This document shows positions 8,690 to 17,353 of a stretch of DNA of 64,000 nucleotides, piece by piece. The stretch is from CAZPXZ01 sp965221505 (GTDB lineage: Bacteria; Pseudomonadota; Alphaproteobacteria; Rhodobacterales; CAZPXZ01). The notes below the pieces were generated by a model. The model searched no databases and was not told where the DNA came from. It was given only the letters and a program-made list of their open reading frames with translations. The DNA lies in assembly GCA_965221505.1 (NCBI GenBank), contig CBDCSI010000001.1, positions 2,046,001 through 2,110,000 of the forward strand. Reading direction: 5' to 3'. How positions within the stretch are numbered: the first letter of the stretch is position 1; every line of letters begins with the position of its first letter. The position numbers were made by a program, and so were the translations under genes.

Positions 8690-10174
8690 TCAGACGGAAT
8701 TCCGTCGCCACTGCCCGTGAGGTGAACGCTCCGACGCAATCCGGAGAATGCGATCCACGTCGAGATGCCGCTCCACGGCCTCGGCCAAGTCCTCGATCGC
8801 GTCGTCGACGGAGGCGAAGAACGAGATTCCTCCCGGCTCTCCCCCGAGTTCGCGTATCCATTCGGACCGGAACCCGTCGGACGAGAAACAGCCGTGAAGG
8901 TAGGTGCCGGAAACCAGCCCGTCGGCCGAACGGGCGCCCTCGGGCCTGTCACGTACGCGGAAGACGGGCCGGCATCGGTCCGGCCCTTCGGTGCTGCCGC
9001 TGTGAATCTCGTATCCCCGGACTTCGGATCCTGTCGCGTCGTGAACCGCCTCCACTTGCCCCACATGCTTGGCCGGCTGCATCACCGTCTCGACTTCGAG
9101 ATAACCGAGCCCCGCCGCCTCCCCCGGCTCGCCGTCCAGCCCGTCCGGATCGCGGACGCGCGTGCCCAACATCTGGTATCCGCCGCAGATGCCGAACACC
9201 CGGCCGCCGCGACGGACATGCGCCCGAAGGTCGACGTCCCAGCCCTGCCGACGAAACCAGTCCAGTTCTCCCATCGTCGACTTGGTTCCGGGGAGCAACA
9301 CGACATCGGCGTCTCCCGGAAGAGCCGTCCCGGCCCGAACTACGGTCAGGCGAACGCCCGGCTCCAGCCGCAGCGGATCCAGATCGTCGAAATTCGCGAT
9401 TCGGGAAAGCGCCGGTACCGCAATGTGCAGCCCCCGTCCCCGGCTACCCCGAAGGTCCAGCGCGTCTTCGGCGGGAAGTCGTCCGGCTGCGTCCAGCCAG
9501 GGCAACACCCCCAGACCCGGCCAACCGGTGCGACGCTCGATCTCCCTGTAGCCGTCCTCGAACAGCTCGATGTCGCCCCGGAACTTGTTGACCAGGAAGC
9601 CCCGGATCCGATTTCTGTCCTCCGGCGGGAGTACCGCCGCCGAACCGACCAGTTGGGCGATCACCCCTCCCCGGTCGATGTCCCCCACCAGGATCACCGG
9701 AACGCCGGCCGCCTCCGCAAACCCCATATTCGCAATGTCGCCGGCCCGGAGATTGGTCTCGGCAGGCGAACCGGCGCCCTCCACGACCACGAATCCGGAA
9801 GCGGCCAGCGTCCCGAAGCTCTCGAGGATCGCCGGCAGAAACCGCTCGCGAAGGGTGCGGAACTCGCTCGCGAGGAGTCGTCCGCCCGCCTTCCCCTGCA
9901 GGACGACGCGCGATCCACGCTCCGCCTCGGGCTTCAGCAGCAGCGGATTCATATGGACGCTCGGCTCCTTGCGGCATGCCTGCGCCTGCAGGGCCTGCGC
10001 CCGGCCGATTTCGCCGCCTTCGGCCACCGCAGCGTTGTTCGACATGTTCTGCGGCTTGAATGGCGCCACGTCCAGGCCCCGATTCGCCAACGCGCGACAC
10101 AGTCCCGCCACAACGAGAGACTTTCCCACGTTCGAGCCGGCGCCCTGGACCATGATCGCGTGCGCAGACTTCAT
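8690..10174 (-). CDS. cobQ: cobyric acid synthase (adenosylcobyrinic acid a,c-diamide amidotransferase)
   Basis: This 494-residue enzyme amidates carboxylates b, d, e and g of adenosylcobyrinic a,c-diamide using glutamine and ATP, late in cobalamin synthesis. The N-terminal synthetase has the dethiobiotin-synthetase-like P-loop 'QGAGSNVGKS' and 'FKPQNMSNNA'. The C-terminal class I glutaminase domain has the nucleophile cysteine in 'FGICGGYQML' (near residue 328) and the catalytic histidine in 'TYLHGCF' (near 426). Length is normal for CobQ/CbiP. No other cobalamin genes lie nearby, so it is isolated from the pathway; the flanking genes are unrelated. The start is the ATG of 'MKSAHAIMVQG', which begins the P-loop strand as in homologues. 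Confidence 0.95.
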   Translation of the reverse strand: MKSAHAIMVQGAGSNVGKSLVVAGLCRALANRGLDVAPFKPQNMSNNAAVAEGGEIGRAQALQAQACRKEPSVHMNPLLLKPEAERGSRVVLQGKAGGRLLASEFRTLRERFLPAILESFGTLAASGFVVVEGAGSPAETNLRAGDIANMGFAEAAGVPVILVGDIDRGGVIAQLVGSAAVLPPEDRNRIRGFLVNKFRGDIELFEDGYREIERRTGWPGLGVLPWLDAAGRLPAEDALDLRGSRGRGLHIAVPALSRIANFDDLDPLRLEPGVRLTVVRAGTALPGDADVVLLPGTKSTMGELDWFRRQGWDVDLRAHVRRGGRVFGICGGYQMLGTRVRDPDGLDGEPGEAAGLGYLEVETVMQPAKHVGQVEAVHDATGSEVRGYEIHSGSTEGPDRCRPVFRVRDRPEGARSADGLVSGTYLHGCFSSDGFRSEWIRELGGEPGGISFFASVDDAIEDLAEAVERHLDVDRILRIASERSPHGQWRRNSV

Positions 10175-10267
10175 CCGGTCACCCTACGCTGGTCCTCGTC
10201 GCGGTCGCAGCCCATGCGTCGCGCGACTATAGTGGAACGCACGAACGGACGGCGGCGGAACACGGCC

Positions 10268-10636
10268 ATGGACAGCGAACCCGACTATCCCGCAAGCGAA
10301 GGCGACCTTCTGATCGGCGATTCGAGCGTGGATCACGCGCTCTTTCCGGATATCGTCGAGGCCATGCGGAGCGTCTACGATCCCGAGATTCCGGTCAACA
10401 TTTACGATCTCGGCCTCATCTATCGCGTGACGATTTCGGACGAGAACGAAGTCGAGATCGACATGACGCTGACGACGCCCGGATGCCCGGTCGCCGGCGA
10501 GATGCCGGGCATGATCGCGGATGCGGTGGAGCCCCTTCCCGGCGTGAAGACCGTCGACGTGCGCCTGGTCTGGGATCCGCCCTGGGACATGTCGAGAATG
10601 ACCGACGAAGCGAGAATGGAACTCGGGTTCTTCTGA
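10268..10636 (+). CDS. SufT-like DUF59/MIP18 family iron-sulfur assembly protein
   Basis: This 122-residue protein is a DUF59 (MIP18/PaaD-like) domain. Hallmarks are 'SVYDPEIPVNIYDLGLIY' near residue 38, 'MTLTTPGCPVAGEMP' (with the single conserved cysteine) near 70, and 'VRLVWDPPWDMSRMT' near the C-terminus. Members act in maturation of Fe-S proteins; in alphaproteobacteria a close relative, SufT, usually closes the suf operon. Here it stands alone, divergent from cobQ, with another Fe-S factor (an A-type carrier) 23 kb away. ATG 10268 is chosen because the preceding in-frame codons are low-complexity and arginine-rich. The Fe-S role is family-based. Confidence 0.88.
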   Translation: MDSEPDYPASEGDLLIGDSSVDHALFPDIVEAMRSVYDPEIPVNIYDLGLIYRVTISDENEVEIDMTLTTPGCPVAGEMPGMIADAVEPLPGVKTVDVRLVWDPPWDMSRMTDEARMELGFF

Positions 10637-11260
10637 TCCGGAGTGGCGGAACAGGCTGCAAGCACTGTCGATCATGCAGCTCGGATAGCGGGTTGCTTGA
10701 CCGGGACAGGGGTGTCCCTGCCGCTCTGGCGAGACCTCCCGAATTCCGCAGTTTGCGCTACGGATGCGTTAGCCCAGAGCGTGACCGTGGCTGGAACGGG
10801 ACAGAATAGCGGCGATTGGCGAGCTGTAGCCATGCGTCGGGCACATGCCTCTCAATCCCGGAAACCTCCCGGACCGGGGAAATGACGCGCTCCTCTGCAT
10901 CGGCCTCGATCATGACGTCCGCTCATCCGACGCGAAACGCGGCGTCGAGGTCGGCGGCGTGCCGCTTCTCCGCCGTAGTTCCGAGACAGCAATCTCCTAT
11001 GTCCCGAAGATCTCCTCTGACAAGCCGCTGTTGTCCTCGAATCTCTCGGTGGGTCATGCGCCTGCGTGTGCTTGAGCGGCCGACAGGTGTGTCGGCAGGC
11101 ATGCTCACTACGGTCCGCGCCCTGCGTTTCGATCAGCATGTCGACGCAATTTCTACAGAGCGCGTGAAAAAGTGCGTAGTAGATTGTGCTGACGGCCGGC
11201 GGAGGCCCGACTAGCGCAGCTCAAGCCTGCCCTTAGCCGCAAGGCGACGCGCTGGACTGA
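10637..11260. other. 624-bp non-coding stretch with two small hairpins
   Basis: No reading frame here has convincing coding character. Two GC-rich inverted repeats are visible: GGGACA-N4-TGTCCC at 10703-10718, close behind the SufT-like gene and a possible weak terminator without a T run, and GCCGACA-N4-TGTCGGC at 11079-11096. I see no tRNA or mobile-element remnant. Confidence 0.5.
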
Positions 11261-11554
11261 TCAAGTCAAGCGGCTACAGTAATCCTCCGCATCCTCTGGC
11301 GTAAGAAATGATAAAATCGGAAAGCGCTCCTCGCCGTAACTGGCGAGAACGGGCTGCAATTCTTCCACAAGTTCAAATTTCTCGGGTATATCCTTGTCCG
11401 GATCGAAGACTACGAAGACACCGATGTCCTCATCGCCAAAGGCGTCTTCGTCTACCATAACCGAAATCACCGGATGCGGACCCAGTAGGCGTTCGAGTTG
11501 TTCGTGAATGATTCGAGGCAACCCGTCCTCGGACCCCGTCTTGGCATTGCTCAT
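11261..11554 (-). CDS. small acidic protein of unknown function
   Basis: A 97-residue, strongly acidic protein that I do not recognise. The start at 11554 is supported by an excellent ribosome site (GAGGAGAG, about 6 bp upstream); the open frame continues upstream to 11797 but those codons look non-coding. Its core alternates hydrophobic strands and acidic turns ('PVISVMVDEDAFGDEDIGVF', then 'VFDPDKDIPEKFELVEEL') and could be a small alpha/beta fold. There is no signal peptide or membrane segment. It stands alone between two long gaps, so context gives no hint of function. The good ribosome site and biased composition make it likely to be a real gene. Confidence 0.6.
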   Translation of the reverse strand: MSNAKTGSEDGLPRIIHEQLERLLGPHPVISVMVDEDAFGDEDIGVFVVFDPDKDIPEKFELVEELQPVLASYGEERFPILSFLTPEDAEDYCSRLT

Positions 11555-12311
11555 CGGCACTCTCCTCGCGAATGGCAGCAAGTATACCATCGTCTCACCT
11601 CCTGTGCCCTCGTCCAGGACTACCCATCGCCCCCGAGCGGCGCCGCTCAGGCGTGCCGGCACCCCTCCGTTGCACTGACGCTTCCGAGTTCGCCGCACGT
11701 CTCGGAGTTCGCAGGAGTACGCGATTCTGAGGCTTTCCGGAACGTTGCGACCGCCGAACTCGTCACTGGGGAAAGAGTGGGGCCGACTCCTCCGCATTGC
11801 GAAGGCGTACGCCCGAGCCGCCCCTCTCTGGGGTCATGCGAAACGATCCCGGATTCGGGCACCGGCGCCGCCCGTTCGTCGAAATCCGCCGTCGGACGAA
11901 CGGTCGACGCTGTCGGGCCCGGCCCAGTCCTGCGCAGCGGCATCGCTCACAGGTTCGATGCCGTCGCGCTGGAGCTACGGTCAGCGTTGCCGTTTCCCGA
12001 TGGCCAACGCTTCGCGCATGTCCAACGGGCGGGCGACCAGTAGGAAATGAAGCCATGTGCGAGACTCGCGGACGCGCCCTCGTCTCGAACCCGACCGGCG
12101 ACGCGCGTTCGTCAGCACCTCGTTGTTATCGGCCACCGACTCTGCCCGAATCGTACCACGCTCTTCTCCCGAGCTCTAGGATCAGGTCAGGAATAGGCAC
12201 GATTCGGAAAGGCTGGAGCCGAGAACGCCTGCCTTGCCACGTCTCCGTCCCCGTCGCCGGCAAGCTCCTGGACCACGGCATCTGTCATTCCCCGGCGCTG
12301 CCTGGCCCGCC
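11555..12311. other. 757-bp region without a supportable gene
   Basis: Open frames exist on both strands, as expected in GC-rich DNA, but they are arginine/proline/serine-rich and show no motif. The first bases hold the ribosome site and presumably the promoter of the leftward acidic-protein gene. Nothing else is recognisable. Confidence 0.5.
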
Positions 12312-12809
12312 TTAGCGTCGCGATAACGGATACCGCGTTTCGGGCACCATATGAGAACGGACCGCTTCGGAATGGCTCCTGAGGTCAGACGTCAGCGAGA
12401 CACACCGGACCCCGCCGTCCACCTCTGCCCTGAACGCTACCGTTGCTTCCGCCTCGTCCGCTCCCCGAGCGAGCGTCTGAACGGTGTCGACGAGCCGGGG
12501 GGGGGGGTTCGCCCTCGGCCGACGCGTACGGACGGCACGGGCCGCCTCCTGCCAAGATCCCGCATCGTTCTCCGAGAACGCGATGCGCCTCCGAAGCTCG
12601 CCGGTTGCCCTTGCCTTCGCCCAGATCACGTTGACCTCAAGTCCACCGGAACCCTTGAGCCTCGCTACGGCATCGCACAGGATTCGCTCGTGCGTCGACT
12701 TACGCGGGGTCCCCGATGGTTTTGGCGAGGTCACCCCAAGTGAGCACTTCGGGTCGTATCCCGCGTCGCTTCGAGCGCCCCGAGGAAACGACGGTGACTT
12801 GACGTTCAT
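12312..12809 (-). CDS. doubtful hypothetical protein containing a poly-C/poly-G tract
   Basis: An open frame of about 165 codons from the ATG at 12809. The stretch after 'HERILCDAVARLKGSGGL' and around 'RRIAFSENDAGSWQEAAR' has a more protein-like composition than the surrounding shadows. I do not recognise it. An 11-base C run (as read on this strand) encodes three prolines in its middle, so its frame would be sensitive to slippage. There is no strong ribosome site. It could be a decayed gene, a phase-variable gene or chance; the frame also stays open upstream through the ABC-ATPase gene in the wrong phase. Confidence 0.25.
   Translation of the reverse strand: MNVKSPSFPRGARSDAGYDPKCSLGVTSPKPSGTPRKSTHERILCDAVARLKGSGGLEVNVIWAKARATGELRRRIAFSENDAGSWQEAARAVRTRRPRANPPPRLVDTVQTLARGADEAEATVAFRAEVDGGVRCVSLTSDLRSHSEAVRSHMVPETRYPLSRR
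12497..12507. repeat. 11-base homopolymeric G tract
   Basis: Eleven consecutive G residues on the plus strand, far longer than any other homopolymer noticed in the window. It lies inside the doubtful leftward ORF 12312-12809. Such tracts slip during replication and are also a common site of sequencing error. Confidence 0.9.
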
Positions 12810-13099
12810 ATGGCTCGTCAACGAAATCCGCCCACGCGTCCACCGGCGGCGTACAATCCGCCGGAGGAACCGGAGAGCCGTACGCCGTTGACCTACGCGT
12901 CCGACATGCCGAGGACCTCGGTCACGCGAACCCGGCGCATCCTGCGTGCGAGCCGATGCGCAATGACCGTTGGGATCGCCGGCTGAGCGTGGCGAAAGGA
13001 GACGCGTCCCCTGACGGACAACCGACCGGCTACGCCCCCGTCGAGCCCGAGTCGCGACCTGGTCCCGCGACATCCGCATCGCCGAAACGGCATACGCGG

Positions 13100-14152
13100 C
13101 TACCGAATCCGCAGTCCAGTGTCGGAATCGAAGAAGTAGACCGGGTTCTCGCCGGGCGATACGCCCACCTCGGCGCCGGCTGCGACGTCCCGCGCGTCCT
13201 TCGCCTCGGCGACGATCCGGTCCCCGGTCGGCGCTACTAGATAGACGTAGGACACGCCTCCGAGATGTTCGACCAGGTCCACCCGTAGCGGCCCGCCGCC
13301 GGAGACGACCAGATGCTCGGGCCGTATCCCCACCACGACCCGGCCGCCCGCCTCGCCGAGCGCTGCGCCCGTCTCGAAGGTCCGCCCGAGGCCCGGAACC
13401 CGCACCGCCCTCGCCTCGACCTCCCCTTCCAGAAAGTTCATCGCCGGCGAGCCGATAAACCCGGCCACGAACCGGTTCGCGGGATCGTCGTACAGCTCCA
13501 GCGGCGCCCCGACCTGCTCGATTCTGCCGTCGCGCAGCACGACGATCTTGTCCGCGAGCGTCATCGCCTCGACCTGGTCGTGGGTCACGTAGATCATCGT
13601 GGCGCCGATTTCCTTGTGCAGCCGGCTGATCTCTACCCGCATGCCGACCCGGAGCTCCGCATCCAGGTTGGAGAGCGGCTCGTCGAACAGGAACACCTTC
13701 GGCCCCCGGACGATGGCCCGGCCGATGGCCACCCGCTGACGCTGGCCGCCCGACAGCGCCTTCGGCTTCCGTGCGAGGAGATCCTCGAGACGCAGAATGC
13801 CCGCGGCTTCCGACACCTTTTCGTCGATCGTCTGCCGCGCGACCCCGTTCATCTTCAGACCGAAGCCCATATTCTCGGCCACGGTCATGTGGGGATAGAG
13901 CGCATAGGTCTGGAACACCATGGCGACCCCCCGGTCGGCGGGATCGCGATGGGTCACGTCCTCCTCGTCGATCCGAATCGTCCCCTCCGTGGTCTCCTCC
14001 AGGCCGGCGATCATCCGCAACAGCGTAGACTTGCCGCATCCCGACGGGCCGACGAACACCGCGAACTCGCCTTCCCGGATATCGAGATCGACTCCGTGAA
14101 CCACCTGTGCGGATCCGAACCGCTTCACCACATCGCGCAAGATGACGCTCAT
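13100..14152 (-). CDS. sugar ABC transporter ATP-binding protein (MalK/UgpC/MsmK type)
   Basis: This 350-residue ATPase energises an inner-membrane carbohydrate importer. It has Walker A 'GPSGCGKSTLL' (about 34-44), Q-loop 'VFQTYALYPHMTV', signature 'LSGGQRQRVAIGRA' near 134, Walker B 'VFLFDEPLSNLDA' near 155, and the H-loop in 'IYVTHDQ'. The C-terminal 110 residues, with 'RPEHL', are the OB-fold regulatory domain of MalK-type subunits. It is the second gene of a leftward pair with the IclR regulator (4-bp ATGA overlap), divergent from the binding-protein and permease operon it must serve, which lacks its own ATPase. Exact sugar specificity cannot be read from an ATPase, and these subunits are often shared. 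Confidence 0.93.
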   Translation of the reverse strand: MSVILRDVVKRFGSAQVVHGVDLDIREGEFAVFVGPSGCGKSTLLRMIAGLEETTEGTIRIDEEDVTHRDPADRGVAMVFQTYALYPHMTVAENMGFGLKMNGVARQTIDEKVSEAAGILRLEDLLARKPKALSGGQRQRVAIGRAIVRGPKVFLFDEPLSNLDAELRVGMRVEISRLHKEIGATMIYVTHDQVEAMTLADKIVVLRDGRIEQVGAPLELYDDPANRFVAGFIGSPAMNFLEGEVEARAVRVPGLGRTFETGAALGEAGGRVVVGIRPEHLVVSGGGPLRVDLVEHLGGVSYVYLVAPTGDRIVAEAKDARDVAAGAEVGVSPGENPVYFFDSDTGLRIR

Positions 14153-14961
14153 GAACGGGACTCCTCTCTATGTTCCCCTGGCGGCGCTTCCGGGAAGGCC
14201 CAGGGCTGTAGTTTCGCGGCGATCTCCTGCGCCGCGCTCTGAAGTTCGGGGGCAAATCCGGCCAGCTCCTCCAGGGAATGGCGCAGCGTCGAGGACGTGA
14301 CGCTGATGGCGCCGAGCGGCGTTTCGGCCTGACTGAGGATGGGAACCGCAACGCAGATGATTCGCTCCTCGTGTTCCTCGCGGTCGAGACTGATCCCGGA
14401 TTCCCGAATCGAACGGAGTTCCTTGCGCAACGCCTCGGGGCCGGAGATGGTCGCGGACGTGTGGCGCTGGAACGACTGCGCCTGGAGCGCGTCCTCCAGC
14501 TCGTCGTCAGGAAGGAAGGCGAGCATCGCCTTGCCGAGACCGGTGCAGTAGGCCGGCCCGATCTTTCCGGCCTGCGAGAACATCCGAATCGGGGTCCGGG
14601 CGTTGCGCTTGTCGACGTAGAGTACGTGCCCCGCGTCGAGCTGGCCGAGATGCACGGTTTCCCCCAGCCGGGAACTCAGCCGGTCGATATGCGACCGCGC
14701 GACCGGCGCGATGGAGCCCTGGTCCCACGCGACATGGGCGAGGCGAACCAGTCTCAACCCGATCCCGTAGGTGCCCCGCTCCGGATCGTGCGACAGCATC
14801 CCGTGATCGAGGAGCGTATGCAGCAGCCGGTGCAGGGTCGCCTTGGGATACGGCGTCCGGGCCTGGATCTCCGAGAATCGGACCGGTCCGCCGCAGGAGG
14901 CCACGGTCTCCAGAACGTCCATGGCCTTTCCGACCGTTCCCGATACCTTGCTCGTCTTCAT
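14149..14961 (-). CDS. IclR family transcriptional regulator of the galactoside cluster
   Basis: A 270-residue IclR regulator. The N-terminal winged helix-turn-helix (about 8-75) contains 'FSEIQARTPYPKATLHRLLH'. The effector domain (about 85-255) contains 'LDAGHVLYVDKRNA', 'PAYCTGLGKAMLAFLPDDEL' and 'DREEHEERIICVAVPI', all standard for the family. It is divergent from the sugar-transport and catabolic operon and overlaps the MalK-type gene by 4 bp. The shared intergenic region holds a TGAAAC-N3-GTTTCA palindrome like the box bound by KdgR, an IclR member that responds to 2-keto-3-deoxygluconate. Because the cluster makes the related 2-keto-3-deoxygalactonate, repression relieved by that intermediate is a reasonable inference. 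Confidence 0.93.
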   Translation of the reverse strand: MKTSKVSGTVGKAMDVLETVASCGGPVRFSEIQARTPYPKATLHRLLHTLLDHGMLSHDPERGTYGIGLRLVRLAHVAWDQGSIAPVARSHIDRLSSRLGETVHLGQLDAGHVLYVDKRNARTPIRMFSQAGKIGPAYCTGLGKAMLAFLPDDELEDALQAQSFQRHTSATISGPEALRKELRSIRESGISLDREEHEERIICVAVPILSQAETPLGAISVTSSTLRHSLEELAGFAPELQSAAQEIAAKLQPWAFPEAPPGEHREESRS

Positions 14962-15005
14962 GGCTCCCCACCCCGGACGCGTCCGGCCGTCGCCGAATCG
15001 GTCGC

Positions 15006-15034
15006 TTGCATTTCGCCGGACACTATAGCATAAT
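15006..15034 (+). promoter_or_regulatory. predicted sigma-70 promoter of the galactoside operon
   Basis: TTGCAT (15006-15011), a 17-base spacer and CATAAT (15029-15034) form a plausible promoter for the rightward operon, in the only AT-rich patch of this 140-bp divergent region. Predicted transcription would begin near 15041, just upstream of the palindromic operator. Confidence 0.45.
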
Positions 15035-15059
15035 ATCGCATCAATCTCGAATAATGAAA
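15031..15059 (-). promoter_or_regulatory. predicted divergent promoter of the IclR-MalK pair
   Basis: Read on the minus strand, TTTCAT (15059-15054) and ATATTA (15036-15031) are 17 bases apart. The -10 overlaps the -10 of the rightward promoter and the -35 overlaps the operator, so one bound repressor could control both directions, including autoregulation of the IclR gene. Confidence 0.35.
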
Positions 15060-15069
15060 CGCTGTTTCA
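15055..15069. promoter_or_regulatory. KdgR-like inverted-repeat operator
   Basis: TGAAAC-GCT-GTTTCA is a perfect 6+6 palindrome with a 3-base centre. It lies between the predicted rightward transcription start and the ribosome site of the binding-protein gene, a classical repressor position. The layout TGAAA-N5-TTTCA matches the known KdgR box, and the divergent gene is an IclR regulator. Confidence 0.6.
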
Positions 15070-15103
15070 GAATTTGGACCAAGACGACAGGAGGACACCG
15101 GTC

Positions 15104-16345
15104 ATGCATTCCCTCTTCCGAAACGCGCTGGCGGTCGCGGCCGCCGGCGCGCTGATGGCGACCGCGGCGGCTGCCCAGCAGCGGACCCTGGTCATCAACA
15201 CGGATACCTCGGACCCCGCGCCGAAAGCGGCCTTCGAGGCGCTGATCGCCGGCTTCGAGGCCGAACACCCGGACATCAAGGTCGAATGGAACCTGTTCGA
15301 CCACGAGGGCTACAAGACCTCGATTCGCAATTTCCTCACCGCGGACGCGCCCGACCTGGCCAACTGGTACGCCGGCAACCGCATGCTTCCCTACGTCAAC
15401 GCCGGCCTGTTCGAGCCGATCGACGACGTGTGGGAAGAGCACGGCCTGAACGAGAGCCTGAAATCCGCCGCCAGTTCGATGACCATCGACGGGAAGAAGT
15501 GGGGCGTTCCCTACACCTATTACCAGTGGGGCGTCTACTACCGGAAGGACCTCTTCGAGGCCGCCGGCATCGGCGTTCCGACGAACTGGGACGAGTTCAA
15601 GGCCGCCTGCGCCACGCTGAAGGAGGCCGGCGTCGCGCCGATCACCATCGGTACCAAGTATCTCTGGACCGCCGCCGGCGTGTTCGACTACATCAACCTG
15701 CGCACCCACGGCTACGACTTCCACATGGACCTCACCAACGGCAAGGTCGCCTGGACGGACGACCGGGTACGGGCCACGATGGCCAACTGGAAGGAGTTGC
15801 TCGACGGCGGCTGCTTCATCGACAACCATGCGGCCTATACGTGGCAGGAAGCGCTGGCGCCGATGGTCCAGGGCGACGCGGCGATGTACGTCATGGGCAA
15901 CTTCGCCGTGGCGCCGCTGAAGGAAGCCGGCCTCACCGACGACCAGCTCGGGTTCTTCCAGTTCCCCGAGATCACGCCGGGCATCGCGATGGCCGAGGAC
16001 GCGCCGACCGATACCATCCACATCGCGGCCAACGCGAAGAACAAGGAAGACGCGAAAACCTTCCTCGCCTACCTCGCGCGCGCCGACGTGCAGACGGAAA
16101 TCAACCGGACGCTCGGACAGCTGCCGATCAACTCGGGGTCCTCGATCGACGAGAGCGATCCGTTCCTCGTCGCCGGCTTCGAGATGCTCTCCAACACCAC
16201 CGGAATCGCCCAGTTCTTCGACCGCGACGCTCCGGCCGAGATGGCCAAGGCCGGTATGGAGGGCTTCCAGGAGTTCATGATCAAGCCCGAGCGCCTCGAC
16301 AGGATCCTCGAGCGGCTAGAAAAAGTGCGCGCCCGCGTATACTGA
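15104..16345 (+). CDS. sugar ABC transporter substrate-binding protein
   Basis: This 413-residue periplasmic protein (family 1, MalE-like) captures sugar for the two permeases that follow. The ATG at 15104 is preceded by GGAGG (15090-15094) and opens a clear signal peptide: a short basic start, then a run of Ala/Val/Leu ending 'TAAAAQQ' around residue 24-26. The mature part has typical features such as 'APDLANWYAGNRMLPYVNAG', 'WGVPYTYYQWGVYYRKD' and 'NWDEFKAAC'. It heads an operon with permeases, galactosidases and galactonate-pathway enzymes, so galactosides are the probable ligands; that specificity is inferred only from context. A KdgR-like operator sits between its promoter and start. Confidence 0.92.
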   Translation: MHSLFRNALAVAAAGALMATAAAAQQRTLVINTDTSDPAPKAAFEALIAGFEAEHPDIKVEWNLFDHEGYKTSIRNFLTADAPDLANWYAGNRMLPYVNAGLFEPIDDVWEEHGLNESLKSAASSMTIDGKKWGVPYTYYQWGVYYRKDLFEAAGIGVPTNWDEFKAACATLKEAGVAPITIGTKYLWTAAGVFDYINLRTHGYDFHMDLTNGKVAWTDDRVRATMANWKELLDGGCFIDNHAAYTWQEALAPMVQGDAAMYVMGNFAVAPLKEAGLTDDQLGFFQFPEITPGIAMAEDAPTDTIHIAANAKNKEDAKTFLAYLARADVQTEINRTLGQLPINSGSSIDESDPFLVAGFEMLSNTTGIAQFFDRDAPAEMAKAGMEGFQEFMIKPERLDRILERLEKVRARVY

Positions 16346-16422
16346 ACGGCCGGGCTCGTAATTCGCCGCGACTTTCCGCAGGCTGCGGGACGTAGCGGGT
16401 CCATGCAGAAACGGAGTACGGC

Positions 16423-17352
16423 ATGAGCCAGGCCGCATCGACCCTGCCGCCGACGCCCGCAAGGCGTCGGCGGCGCTGGAAGCAGACCGCCGTCGCGCCC
16501 TGGATCTTCCTGGCGCCCGGTCTGGTGATGTTCGTGGTCTACGTGATCGCGCCCATCTTCGAGTCCTTCTCCATCAGCCTCTACGACTGGGACGGCATCT
16601 CGCCGACCCCGGAGTTCGTCGGACTGGAGAACTACCGCGAGCTCATGGACGACGACGCGTTCTACACGTCGCTCAAGAACAACGTGATCTGGCTCGTCCT
16701 GTATCTCCTCGCGATTCCCGCCGGCCTGTTCGCCGCGCTGTTCCTGAACCAGAACGTCTGGGGCATCCGGCTGTACAAGTCGCTCTTCTTCTTCCCGTTC
16801 GTGATCAGCCAGGTGGTGGTCGGACTGGTGTTCGCCTGGTTCTACGATCCTTCCTTCGGGCTTCTCAACCTGATCCTGAACCAGTTCGGCATCCCGTCGA
16901 TCGCGGTGCTGGCGGACGAGCGGTACGTGACCTACGGGATCATCGTGGCCGGCCTCTGGCCGCAGACCGCGTATTGCATGATTCTGTATCTCACGGGCCT
17001 GAACGCGGTGGATCCGGAGCAGATCGACGCCGGCCGCCTCGACGGAGCGCGGGGATGGCGCATGCTGCGCTACGTGATCCTGCCGCAACTGAAGCCCGCG
17101 ACGTTCATCGCCGTCGTGGTCACCGTGATCGGCGCCCTCCGCTCCTTCGACCTCATCTCCATCATGACCGACGGCGGCCCCTACGGTTCGAGCCGGGTCC
17201 TCGCCTTCTACATGTACGAGCAAGCGCTCAGCGAATACGGGTTCCGGATGGGCTACGGCGCCGCGATCGCCGTCGTGTTGTTCGCCATCATGCTGGTCTA
17301 CATCGCATATTTCCTGCGTCGCATGTATCTCGACGAAAGGGAGGCGCGCTGA
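16423..17352 (+). CDS. sugar ABC transporter permease (MalF/UgpA type)
   Basis: A 309-residue inner-membrane subunit with about six membrane segments. The first follows the basic leader 'RRRRRWK' and runs 'IFLAPGLVMFVVYVIAPIF'. The cytoplasmic EAA loop that docks the ATPase is 'DAGRLDGARGWRMLRYVILP' near residue 205-225. It ends one base before the start of the second permease, so translation is probably coupled. With the upstream binding protein and the divergent MalK-type ATPase it completes a standard carbohydrate uptake importer. Confidence 0.93.
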   Translation: MSQAASTLPPTPARRRRRWKQTAVAPWIFLAPGLVMFVVYVIAPIFESFSISLYDWDGISPTPEFVGLENYRELMDDDAFYTSLKNNVIWLVLYLLAIPAGLFAALFLNQNVWGIRLYKSLFFFPFVISQVVVGLVFAWFYDPSFGLLNLILNQFGIPSIAVLADERYVTYGIIVAGLWPQTAYCMILYLTGLNAVDPEQIDAGRLDGARGWRMLRYVILPQLKPATFIAVVVTVIGALRSFDLISIMTDGGPYGSSRVLAFYMYEQALSEYGFRMGYGAAIAVVLFAIMLVYIAYFLRRMYLDEREAR

Positions 17353-17353
17353 C

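Noticed and set aside
10640..10720. tRNA-like beginning (GGAGTGGCGGAAC) after the SufT-like gene
   Set aside because: No cloverleaf pairing or T-loop sequence follows.
12312..14351. 679-codon minus-strand ORF
   Set aside because: Most of it is the wrong phase of the MalK-type ATPase and IclR genes; only the distal part was kept, as a doubtful ORF.
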